The notes: a model not told the origin generated them from the letters alone. 64,000 bases of DNA from Velthaea sp965214335 (GCA_965214335.1 CBDCBO010000005.1:434001-498000); one strand, 5' to 3'; counted from the stretch's first letter, positions 54,210 to 61,830 are shown. A program made the numbers and translations.

Positions 54210-54342
54210 GCGGTCTAAATCGGCGTGAGCTGGAAAGAATTTCCACTTGCAGCGCCAAGATCGTCGAGGTGATCGATGACAAGCAGGGTTTTTCGACGCT
54301 AAACTCCGGGCAGACTCGCTTACCCTGGTTTCGCCCGGGTCA

Positions 54343-55002
54343 ATGCTAATGCCTGAGCCGACAACGCGCAGTATCGTCGATGCGGTCGCGGCGGCCGTCG
54401 AGGCCAACGCCGACGCGCTGTCGCAGCTCGACGCGGTCGGCGGCGACGGCGATCACGGTGTTAGTTTAACGATCGGCGTGCGTGCGGTGCAAGCCGCGCT
54501 GGGCGCCGAACCGCCGCCCACCCTGGGCGCCGCCCTGCAGAAGATCGGGATGACCTTGGTCAACTCGGTCGGTGCGGCGATGGGCCCGATCTTCGGCACC
54601 GCATTCGTGCGCGCGGGGGCGGCCGCCAATGCCGCCGGGACGATCGACGGCGCGGCGGTGGCGGCGATTCTCCGTGCCGCCGTCGCCGGCGTGCAGGCCC
54701 GCGGCAAGGCCGTCGCCGGCGATAAGACGATGCTCGACGCGCTCATCCCGGCCGCCGACGCCGCTTCGGCGGCGGCCGAGCGCGGCGCGAGTACGCTCGA
54801 AGCATTGCGCGCAGCAGCGGTAGCGGCCGATGCCGGAGCACGGTCGACGAGCGACATGATCGCCCGCCGCGGGCGTGCAGCAAAGCTCGGCGAGCGCACG
54901 CGCGGCCATCAAGACGCCGGGGCGACGTCAACTGCGCTCATTCTGCGGACGGTTTTGAGCGAACTTGACGCCGCCTACCCGACAGAGACGGCCACTCCCT
55001 AA
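54343..55002 (+). CDS. dhaL: Dihydroxyacetone kinase subunit DhaL
   Basis: A 219-residue helical DhaL: LDAVGGDGDHGVSLTIG has the Asp residues that bind the Mg-ADP pair, followed by LVNSVGAAMGPIFGTAF, VAGDKTMLDALIPAADA and GRAAKLGERTRGHQDAGATS, the nucleotide-site end. It phosphorylates the ketose held by DhaK. ATG 54343 or 54349 start. The stop precedes the AMP-ligase start by 25 bases. Confidence 0.9.
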   Translation: MLMPEPTTRSIVDAVAAAVEANADALSQLDAVGGDGDHGVSLTIGVRAVQAALGAEPPPTLGAALQKIGMTLVNSVGAAMGPIFGTAFVRAGAAANAAGTIDGAAVAAILRAAVAGVQARGKAVAGDKTMLDALIPAADAASAAAERGASTLEALRAAAVAADAGARSTSDMIARRGRAAKLGERTRGHQDAGATSTALILRTVLSELDAAYPTETATP

Positions 55003-55027
55003 TTTCACCTTTGCGGAACACGGCACG

Positions 55028-56248
55028 ATGACGTCGCGCGCTGTTTGGTGGCGCAACGGCGATGCGCTGGAGCGCTTTGTCGGCGATCTGTTGGCGGCCG
55101 AACTCCGCCGGATTCGGCCCGACCGTTCGCCGCCGGCCATGAGCGGGCGCAGCATGCGCTTCGAGGCCGACGCCGGCATCGACTCGCTCGAACGGCTCAA
55201 GCTGGCGACCGCGCTGGCCGAAGCGGTCCGTTTAGAGCGAAGCGGGATCGACGACAACCTGCTGGCCGAGCCGACCCTGGGGGCGTGGTTCGACATTGTG
55301 GCCAGGGGTCTCGACGCGTATTCGGCCGAGCTGATCTTTCGAACGTCGGGCAGCCGTGGCCGGCCGAAATGGTGCCCGCACCTGCTGGCCGAGCTCGAAG
55401 CCGAAGTCGACCGGTTGGCGCGCCTGTTGCCGTCGGGCGGCCGAGTCATGAGCGCCGTTCCCAGTCATCATATCTACGGGTTTTTGTTTACGATCTTGCT
55501 GCCGGCTCGGCTCGACGCGCTAACGGTCGATGTGCGCGCGCAGGCGCCTGGCGCCTTGGCCGGCCGCCTGCGTGCCGGAGATGTCGTTATCGGCTACCCG
55601 GAGTTTTGGAGCAGCTTTGCCCGAACGGCGGACGGCGCGCTGCGCGGCGTCACGGGAATTACGTCGACTGCGCCCTGTCCGCCGGAAGTCGCGCGCGGCG
55701 TCACCGCCGCCGGACTCGAGCGGCTGATTGAGGTATACGGATCGAGCGAGACGGCAGGCATCGGCTGGCGTGACGCTCCGGAAGCGGCATATGCGCTCTT
55801 TGACTACTGGCAGCGCGGCGACGCGGACGACCTGCTCGTCCGAAGCCTGGTATCGGGTGCGCGAGCAACGGTGAACGTGCCCGATCGGCTGATTTGGGAA
55901 GATGCACGCCACGTCCGTCCGGCCGGCCGCCGTGACGGCGCGGTGCAAGTCGGCGGCACGAACGTCTTCCCGCAACACGTGCGGAGCGTGCTCGAAGCAC
56001 ATCCGGAGGTTGCGAGCGCCGCCGTCCGGCTGATGCTGCCCGACGAAGGCGAACGGCTCAAAGCGTTCGTGGTGCCGCGCGAGCCCGACGCCGATGTCGA
56101 CGCTTTACGGCGCGACCTCGACAGCTGGCTCGCCGCCCGTTTATCGAGTTCCGAACAGCCGAAGTCGATTGTCTTCGGTGCGCTATTGCCGGCCGGCGCA
56201 CTCGGTAAAGACGCCGATTGGCCGGCCGGACCGCGCTGGGAACGTTAG
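55028..56248 (+). CDS. Acyl-AMP ligase with ACP-like N-terminal segment
   Basis: A 406-residue adenylate-forming enzyme. FRTSGSRGRPK is the P-loop A3 motif, SAVPSHHIYGFLF the next helix, VYGSSETAGIG the A5 motif, and VGGTNVFPQHVRSVL/LGKDADWP stand for the A8-A10 region. Shorter than classical acyl-CoA ligases (about 500). Residues about 35-95 include GIDSLERLKLATALAEAV, which resembles an acyl-carrier-protein helix II with its phosphopantetheine Ser, then GIDDNLLAEPTLGAW. Ligases of this build occur in aryl-polyene-type pigment clusters (from memory). Its place after dhaL is unexplained. Confidence 0.75.
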   Translation: MTSRAVWWRNGDALERFVGDLLAAELRRIRPDRSPPAMSGRSMRFEADAGIDSLERLKLATALAEAVRLERSGIDDNLLAEPTLGAWFDIVARGLDAYSAELIFRTSGSRGRPKWCPHLLAELEAEVDRLARLLPSGGRVMSAVPSHHIYGFLFTILLPARLDALTVDVRAQAPGALAGRLRAGDVVIGYPEFWSSFARTADGALRGVTGITSTAPCPPEVARGVTAAGLERLIEVYGSSETAGIGWRDAPEAAYALFDYWQRGDADDLLVRSLVSGARATVNVPDRLIWEDARHVRPAGRRDGAVQVGGTNVFPQHVRSVLEAHPEVASAAVRLMLPDEGERLKAFVVPREPDADVDALRRDLDSWLAARLSSSEQPKSIVFGALLPAGALGKDADWPAGPRWER

Positions 56249-56367
56249 CCGCGCCAAGCGACCAGCGCACCGGCGACGTCTTCAGTGCGATCCTCGACGT
56301 CGGCGTCGGGCGGTCGCACGAGCTGAGCGTGCTTTTCCTTAAAATGCGCCAAAACGCGCCCGATCCG

Positions 56368-57450
56368 TTAGATGATCGAGATCGTTTGCTTGGGCTTGGG
56401 CCGTTCGGCCAGCACCTGCGTTAGGCGCGTCGCGAGCAGATCGACAACCGGATCGTCGATTTCCTCGATCCGCCCGGAATCGGCGAGTTCGACCATACGC
56501 GGATCGATCGGCAGCCGAGCCAGGACCGGTGCGCCGGCCAATTCAGCAACGCTTTCGGCGTACGACGGTCCAAAGACGTCGTAGCGTTTGCCGGTATCGG
56601 GCGCGATGAAATACGACATGTTTTCGACCACGCCGACAATCGGTTTTTTCAACTGATGAATCAGATTGGCGGCCTTGCGCACGATCATCGTGGCTAACCG
56701 CTGTGGCATCGTCACGAGGATAACGCCGTCGATATCAAGCGACTGCAAGACGGTCAGCGGCGCGTCCGATGTGCCCGGCGGCAAGTCGATGAGCAGCACG
56801 TCGAGATCGCTCCACAGCACTTGCTCGTAGAATTGCCGGATCACTCCGGAGAGAATCGGCCCGCGCCAGATCATCGCGGTATCTTCTTTATCCGTAAGCA
56901 GATTCGAGCTGACGATTTCGATTGCCGAACGCGATTGGGCCGGCACCATCAGCGGCTTTGGGGCTTGGCCGGCGGGCACGTTGGGGTCGCTCTCGATGCC
57001 CAGCGGCGTGGTCATGCCGAATAGCCGCGGGATCGACGGTCCGGTGATATCGGCGTCGAGGATGCCGACGCGTTTGCCCATGCGCCGCAAGCCGATTGCC
57101 AGCAATCCGGTGGTCAACGATTTGCCGACGCCGCCCTTACCCGACATGACCGGTACGACGGCGCCGAACTTTGCCCGCCGCGCGAACTCACCCGGTGCGC
57201 GCCGGGCCGGAACGCGATCTTCGTTCATGATCGTCGGCACACGGCCCGACAACCGGGCTTGGAGCAGCGCGGCAACGATCGGCTCCGGGCGTAAGCCGTG
57301 CGCTTGCGCGCCGGCGGCGACGGTCTCGTATTTATTTACGCCGCAACCCGAACAGGCGAGACCGAATTGGCCCAGAACGTCGGCGGCAATCGGCAGTGCC
57401 TCAACGAGATCGCGAATGTTCGTTTGGGGGCTTATTTCAATAACCGGCAT
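56368..57450 (-). CDS. DUF1858-Mrp/ApbC iron-sulfur carrier ATPase fusion
   Basis: A 360-residue protein. Residues 1-75 are a DUF1858 (hybrid-cluster redox disulfide) domain: NIRDLVEALPIAADVLGQFG and CSGCGVNKYET. Residues about 95-355 are an Mrp/NBP35 deviant-Walker ATPase: MSGKGGVGKSLTTGLLAIGL, DADITGPSIPRLFG, LLIDLPPGTSDAPL, TMPQRLATMIVRKA and VENMSYF. The MRP C-terminal CxxC seems absent, so the N-terminal CSGC may supply the cluster ligands (inference). ATG 57450 is chosen since DUF1858 begins there. Likely assembles Fe-S proteins; divergent from the photosynthesis cluster. Confidence 0.85.
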   Translation of the reverse strand: MPVIEISPQTNIRDLVEALPIAADVLGQFGLACSGCGVNKYETVAAGAQAHGLRPEPIVAALLQARLSGRVPTIMNEDRVPARRAPGEFARRAKFGAVVPVMSGKGGVGKSLTTGLLAIGLRRMGKRVGILDADITGPSIPRLFGMTTPLGIESDPNVPAGQAPKPLMVPAQSRSAIEIVSSNLLTDKEDTAMIWRGPILSGVIRQFYEQVLWSDLDVLLIDLPPGTSDAPLTVLQSLDIDGVILVTMPQRLATMIVRKAANLIHQLKKPIVGVVENMSYFIAPDTGKRYDVFGPSYAESVAELAGAPVLARLPIDPRMVELADSGRIEEIDDPVVDLLATRLTQVLAERPKPKQTISII

Positions 57451-57549
57451 GAAGCGTGGACTACAACCTTTCGCGCCCGCGGCGCGTACAATTTCGGCGG
57501 ACGCGTATGTGCGTCGGACGTCTTCCGGCCCGGCCGGGGAGGTATTTAC

Positions 57550-58002
57550 ATGGGAGCTTTCGCCGCGTTGACGATTCCGCTCGATCTCTCGCGCCCGGGC
57601 GCCGGAACGTTGGCACTGGCCGCCGCGCAATCGACGGCCGGTTCGACGGATGTCACCGTGGACGTCGCTCGCAACGTGCTCACGATGAAGCTGCAACTGC
57701 CGGGTAACATCAAGTCCCTTATGACGCGCTTGAAAGCTGCCGAGTTTCCGATTCCGGCGCAGATCCACGTTGCGGTGCCGGTAAGATCGTTAGGACTACC
57801 CGAAATGTTACCGGACGTCCCGCATATGCTCGGCGAAATCAATGCCTCCGGCCACGTGAGCGGCGCACAGCTGTCAGGCGACACGCTGACGGCCTACACC
57901 GGTCCGTCGTCCAAGGGGCTGTACGCGATTTACTGGCAGCTCATTCATGCGGGGTTGATCGCCCAGGATACGCCGACACTTGTCGCCCTTCGAGGACTTT
58001 AG
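57550..58002 (+). CDS. Unknown protein heading the carotenoid operon
   Basis: A 150-residue protein with no family I recognise. ATG 57550 follows an excellent ribosome site (GGGGAGG at 57536-57542). The sequence alternates polar and apolar residues (STDVTVDVARNVLTMKLQLPG; IPAQIHVAVPV), suggesting beta strands, without signal peptide. The desaturase reading frame begins 3 bases after its stop with a CTG, so translation of the two is probably coupled. A role in pigment synthesis or regulation is guilt by association only. Confidence 0.65.
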   Translation: MGAFAALTIPLDLSRPGAGTLALAAAQSTAGSTDVTVDVARNVLTMKLQLPGNIKSLMTRLKAAEFPIPAQIHVAVPVRSLGLPEMLPDVPHMLGEINASGHVSGAQLSGDTLTAYTGPSSKGLYAIYWQLIHAGLIAQDTPTLVALRGL

Positions 58003-58004
58003 TT

Positions 58005-59447
58005 CTGCTCGTTTCTGACACCCCGGATGCACCGGCCGTTGCCACGCCGCGCGAGGTTCCGCGCGCCGGCGACCAGACGCTCATCATCGGCGGCGGCCCG
58101 GCCGGGCTCGCCGCCGCTAAGTATCTCGCCGACGCCGGCCGCTCGGCGACGGTGCTCGAGAAACGCGATGTTTTGGGTGGCAAACTCTCGTCGTGGCGCG
58201 ACCGCGACGGCGATATTCTCGAAACCGGACTGCACTCGTTTTTCGGTGGTTACGATACCGTTCATGCGCTCTTACGCGAAGTCGGGATCGCGCACCACGT
58301 GTTGTGGCAACCGCATACCCTGACGTTCGCCATGCCGCCCGGTTTCTCGCGGCGCGTCGGCGCTCAGCCGGTCTTCGAAGAGTTTCATTTCATCGACGCG
58401 CCTTCGCCCTTGAACGGCGTCGGTGCCGTGCTGAACGCGAAATACGTGTTCAACGCGCTCGAGAAAGTGCTGTTCGCGACCGGTACGCTGCCGGTGCTCT
58501 TGGGCGATCATGGTTACGCCGAACGCCAAGACGATATCAGCTACAGCCAATGGCATCGCCGCCGCAAGATGTCCGAACACATGCTCGCGACGTTTTTCGC
58601 ACCGATGGCGCTGGCGCTGAACTTCACGCCGGTCGACCAGATCTCGGCTGAAGCCATGCTGCGCGTGATGGCCTACTTCGCCAGCTCCAAAAACGCCAGT
58701 CGGGCGGGCTTTCTCGACGGACCGCCGGTCGATCGATTGATCGATCCGATCGCGCTGCACTGTCGCGAACGCGGTCAGCAGATTGAAACCGAAGCGCGAG
58801 TCGCCGAACTGCTGTTTCGCGACGATCGTTGCATCGGCGCGCGGTGCGATGACGGGCGTGTGTTTCATGCCGATAGCGTGATTCTCGCAACGCCGGTTCA
58901 CAACGCGGCGCGGTTGCTGCCGCCGGCGATGCTGCGCGATCCACTGGTACACGGCGTTGGAAAACTGACCTCGTCGCCGGTCATCAACGGTCACTTTTGG
59001 TTCGACCGGCCGATCTCAAAGCATACGAATCTGATTTTCGGCGCCGGTACGTTGCTGCCGGTGCATGCCGATCTCGGTCAGGCTTCCGCCGGTTACGGAT
59101 GGACCGGGAAATCGTTTATCGAGGTATGCATCGCCCCGGCCGACGAACTCATGAAGCTTGACGACGATGCGGTCATCGACCGGGTCATGACCGATATGCA
59201 CAGACTCTATCCGCTTGCGACAAAAGAGTCGCTCGTCAAAGCGAAATTGGTGCGCATTCCAAAGAGTGTATATCGGGCTAGCCCGGGTGCCGAGCGGTTG
59301 CGCCCCGGTGCCCGCACGCCGGTGCGCAACCTCTTTCTCGCCGGCTGCTACACGAACCACAAATTCCCCGCCAGCATCGAAGGCGCCATGCGCAGCGCCC
59401 GCCATGCCGTGGACGGTGTTCTGGAGTACGCCGGTGCTCGGGCTTAA
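58005..59447 (+). CDS. Phytoene desaturase, plant/cyanobacterial (CrtP/PDS) type
   Basis: A FAD-dependent desaturase of 480 residues if started at CTG 58005. Residues 25-60 hold the dinucleotide motif LIIGGGPAGLAAAKYLADAG and VLEKRDVLGGKLSSW; ETGLHSFFGGYDTVHALLRE, DISYSQWHRRRKMSEHML and the C-terminal LFLAGCYTNHKFPASIEGAM follow. GLHxFFGxY and the overall layout match CrtP/PDS rather than bacterial CrtI. No ATG, GTG or TTG lies before the flavin motif; the first (GTG 58152) would delete it. CTG 58005 has GAGGA 8 bases upstream. Overlaps phytoene synthase by 14 bases. Confidence 0.82.
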   Translation: MLVSDTPDAPAVATPREVPRAGDQTLIIGGGPAGLAAAKYLADAGRSATVLEKRDVLGGKLSSWRDRDGDILETGLHSFFGGYDTVHALLREVGIAHHVLWQPHTLTFAMPPGFSRRVGAQPVFEEFHFIDAPSPLNGVGAVLNAKYVFNALEKVLFATGTLPVLLGDHGYAERQDDISYSQWHRRRKMSEHMLATFFAPMALALNFTPVDQISAEAMLRVMAYFASSKNASRAGFLDGPPVDRLIDPIALHCRERGQQIETEARVAELLFRDDRCIGARCDDGRVFHADSVILATPVHNAARLLPPAMLRDPLVHGVGKLTSSPVINGHFWFDRPISKHTNLIFGAGTLLPVHADLGQASAGYGWTGKSFIEVCIAPADELMKLDDDAVIDRVMTDMHRLYPLATKESLVKAKLVRIPKSVYRASPGAERLRPGARTPVRNLFLAGCYTNHKFPASIEGAMRSARHAVDGVLEYAGARA

Positions 59448-60330
59448 GCCGGGCCTCGCATTTGATTCGGCTCCGCCACCGGAGACGTCGTATCTCGACG
59501 AATGTTACCGGCACTGCCGGGACATCGCCCAAATCAACTCCAAGACATTCTATTTAAGTTCGCTGTTTCTCGCGCCCGAGAAGCGTCGCGCCGTGTGGGC
59601 GGTGTACGCCTTTTGCCGCACCGCCGACGACATCGTCGATCAAGTTACGCCGGCCGCCGAACGGCTGGCGGCGATTGACGAATGGGAGCGTGCGCTGCTC
59701 GCCGGCTATAGCGGAAACGCCGACGACCGCATCATGGTGGCGCTCTACGACGCGGTCGGCCGCTTCGGCATTCCGCTGCAGCCGGCGCTGGACTTGCTGC
59801 GCGGTGCACGCCTGGACATCACCGTGCGCCGCTATGCGACCTACGACGACCTGCGCGACTACTGCTATCTGGTTGCCTCGACGGTCGGCCTGCTCACGTC
59901 GCCGATCTTAGGGTATCTGAGCGACGCCGCGCTTGACTATGGGGTCGCGCTGGGCCGCGCGATGCAGATGACCAACATCTTGCGTGATGTCGGCGAGGAT
60001 GCGCGGATGGGCCGGATCTATCTGCCGCTCGAAGACATGCAGCGGTTCGGGTATACCGAGTCCTCGCTGTTTGAAGAAGTGGTCGACGACGCGTTCGTCG
60101 CGCTCATGAAGTTTCAAATCGAACGGGTGCGCCGGTTGTACGCCGAAGCTGAACCCGGCATCGCCCTGCTGTCGGCCGAGTCGCGCTATACGGTCCGGCT
60201 GGCGCTGACCCTCTACCGGCAAATCCTGCGTTCGATCGAAGCCAACCGCTTCGACGTGTACACGAAGCGCGCGTACGTGCCGTTTCGCTCCAAGATGCTG
60301 GCCGCCATGACGGTCGCGCTGATCCGCTAA
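59434..60330 (+). CDS. crtB: Phytoene synthase
   Basis: A 298-residue squalene/phytoene synthase that joins two geranylgeranyl diphosphates. KTFYLSSLFLAPEKRRAVWA, the first Asp-rich motif YAFCRTADDIVD, YCYLVASTVGLL, and the second, MQMTNILRDVGEDARMGRIYLP, are complete. GTG 59434 has GGAG 7 bases before it and lies within the desaturase 3' end. The neighbouring desaturase and puf genes support phytoene rather than squalene as product. Confidence 0.88.
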   Translation: MLGLKPGLAFDSAPPPETSYLDECYRHCRDIAQINSKTFYLSSLFLAPEKRRAVWAVYAFCRTADDIVDQVTPAAERLAAIDEWERALLAGYSGNADDRIMVALYDAVGRFGIPLQPALDLLRGARLDITVRRYATYDDLRDYCYLVASTVGLLTSPILGYLSDAALDYGVALGRAMQMTNILRDVGEDARMGRIYLPLEDMQRFGYTESSLFEEVVDDAFVALMKFQIERVRRLYAEAEPGIALLSAESRYTVRLALTLYRQILRSIEANRFDVYTKRAYVPFRSKMLAAMTVALIR

Positions 60331-60483
60331 CTCCCGCGGGCGCTCGCCGCCCGCTTGCGGCCCTTGGAGCGCTCGCGCCGGTAACTCTTGCCACGGAGCT
60401 CGCCGGCCTTGCCGGCGAACGGGATTTTCAGCTCGCGGTCGCGGTGATGCAACGCACCGCCGGGGTGACGGCGCATCGCCGAT

Positions 60484-60592
60484 GCTTTAGGGGTCGCTGG
60501 TAGTACGGACTACACCGCGGCGACCGTTGAGTTCGATATAGTTCTTCAAGAGCCGTGCGCCGTACGGCCGCTCATCACCGCTTTAGGGGGTC
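60484..60592 (+). promoter_or_regulatory. Leader region of the puf operon with hairpin and direct repeat
   Basis: The 265 bases between crtB and pufB hold no gene. GGTCGC...GCGACC with inner GTAGT/ACTAC forms an interrupted hairpin at 60492-60525. GCTTTAGGGGTC (60484-60495) recurs as GCTTTAGGGGGTC (60580-60592); the second copy provides the pufB ribosome site. CCGTGCGCCGTACGG at 60554-60568 is a smaller palindrome. No PpsR-type TGT-N12-ACA site is apparent. A promoter is expected here but no convincing boxes were found. Confidence 0.45.
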
Positions 60593-60595
60593 ATC

Positions 60596-60784
60596 GTGGC
60601 GTCTCTGGATCCAGCGATCGGCTCCGTGTACGAGATCGGTAACGATCAAGTGCCGGAAGTCTATCGCGACTTTTTCAACAACGCGGACTGGACCGCGCAT
60701 CGCTTCACGGTCTACGGGTCGTGGGTGTTCTTCATCATCGCCGTCGTCGCTCACATATTTGTGTGGGCCTGGCGTCCGTGGTAG
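60596..60784 (+). CDS. pufB: Light-harvesting 1 beta subunit
   Basis: A 62-residue single-span antenna polypeptide. The short polar N-terminus leads to HRFTVYGSWVFFIIAVVAH, where the final His is the bacteriochlorophyll ligand and the earlier His sits 18 positions before it as in LH beta chains, and the protein ends in the hallmark FVWAWRPW. GTG 60596 follows AGGGGG. pufA starts 12 bases after its stop. Confidence 0.9.
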   Translation: MASLDPAIGSVYEIGNDQVPEVYRDFFNNADWTAHRFTVYGSWVFFIIAVVAHIFVWAWRPW

Positions 60785-60796
60785 GGGGCCGGCGCA

Positions 60797-60982
60797 ATGA
60801 TCGTTCGCCGTCCGTATAACTTTCGCGCGACACTCGGGGCCTATGTGCTGGCCGGCGTTGTCGTCGCCTTTTTAATCCACTTCATCGTGTTGTCGTCGCC
60901 GAAATACAACTGGATCTTCCCGCCTCAGACGACGGGAACGGGGACGTCGACGCAAGTCAACCCGGCGCCGGGCGCCAAGTAA
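60797..60982 (+). CDS. pufA: Light-harvesting 1 alpha subunit
   Basis: A 61-residue single-span protein: basic N-terminus (MIVRRPYNFRATLGAY), helix VLAGVVVAFLIHFIVLSS with the chlorophyll-ligand His, then KYNWIF, the family's post-helix motif, and a Gly/Thr/Pro tail. GGGGG precedes ATG 60797. Together with pufB it forms the ring antenna round the reaction centre; no pufX or LH2 genes are seen. Confidence 0.9.
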   Translation: MIVRRPYNFRATLGAYVLAGVVVAFLIHFIVLSSPKYNWIFPPQTTGTGTSTQVNPAPGAK

Positions 60983-61008
60983 ACACGCAACCGTAGCGGG
61001 AGGAGCGC

Positions 61009-61830
61009 ATGCTCGAATTCGAAAGCGTCTATCGCAAACCGGGAAATACGCTCTTCCGCTCGATACTGGGAACCGATCCCTTCGATTGGTGGGCCGGACG
61101 GTTTTATGTCGGCTTTTGGGGTGTCGTCGCAACGCTAGCGATCGCTCTGGGTGTCGGCATCCTGTTCATTGCCGTCGGCCAAAACGGTGACTGGGATTTA
61201 TGGCGCGCTAACGTGCATGCGCCGCTACGTGAATACGGTCTCGGCGCGGCGCCGTTTCTGCAAGGCGGGGCCTGGCAGGCAGTGGTCGTCCTGGCTTCGA
61301 TCTCGTTCATCGCCTGGGCGTTGCGCGAAGTCGATATCTGCCGCAAGCTCGAGATGGGCTATCACGTTCCGTTCATGTTCTCGTTCGCCATTTCAGCCTG
61401 GCTGGTGCTGCAAATCGTGCGACCGATGCTGTTGGGCTGCTGGTGCGAGGGCTTCGATCTCAGTTATTCGGGCCACTTGACGTGGGTCAGCAATACCGGC
61501 TTCCGCTACCAAAACTTTTACCTGAATCCGTTTCACGCGTACGCCGTCTTGGGGTTCTTCCTGACCGCGATGGTGCTTGCAATGCACGGCTCGGCGATTC
61601 TCGGCACGTATAACACGGACAAAAATCCGGTGCAGGAAGAAGCCAACGTCGATAACTTCTGGCGTGATTACATCGGCTACTCGATCGGCGAGTATGGCAT
61701 CCATCTGTTGGGATTTTGGCTGGCGATCTACACGCTGGTGCTCAGCGATCTGTGTATCTTGACGTCGGGAACGCTGGTGCAAGACTGGGTCGGTTTCTGG
61801 CAGTGGCACATTCCCTTCATGCCGCACTAA
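61009..61830 (+). CDS. pufL: Photosynthetic reaction centre L subunit
   Basis: A 273-residue five-helix subunit. Ligands by alignment from memory to Rhodobacter L: accessory chlorophyll His (HLTWVSNTGF, residue 156), special-pair His (NPFHAY, residue 176), iron ligands in AMHGSAIL and GYSIGEYGIHLLG. ALREVDICRKLEMGYHVPF is strongly conserved. Departures: the His next to the special pair (L168) is Tyr (NFYLNP), and the position of L-Glu212 is Val214 while L-Asp213 is kept (NVDNFWRD). GGGAGGAG precedes ATG 61009. Confidence 0.95.
   Translation: MLEFESVYRKPGNTLFRSILGTDPFDWWAGRFYVGFWGVVATLAIALGVGILFIAVGQNGDWDLWRANVHAPLREYGLGAAPFLQGGAWQAVVVLASISFIAWALREVDICRKLEMGYHVPFMFSFAISAWLVLQIVRPMLLGCWCEGFDLSYSGHLTWVSNTGFRYQNFYLNPFHAYAVLGFFLTAMVLAMHGSAILGTYNTDKNPVQEEANVDNFWRDYIGYSIGEYGIHLLGFWLAIYTLVLSDLCILTSGTLVQDWVGFWQWHIPFMPH

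Larger units (their letters stand above)
53885..54342. other. 458-base divergent regulatory region, importer / dhaL
   Basis: No gene is evident. It contains the importer promoter with an overlapping operator (54000-54028), a second copy of that operator (54196-54209), and three copies of GGTCTAAA/TTTAGACC: 54131-54138 on plus, 54181-54188 inverted and 54212-54219 on plus. The last two flank the second operator as an outer inverted repeat. No clear sigma70 promoter for dhaL was found. Confidence 0.7.

Noticed and set aside
56249..56367. Gap between the AMP-ligase and the Mrp gene
   Set aside because: 119 bases between convergent genes; no hairpin or small gene seen.
60492..60525. Hairpin as a terminator of crtB
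   Set aside because: Interrupted stem, no U-tract and 160 bases beyond the stop; kept only as a possible leader element.
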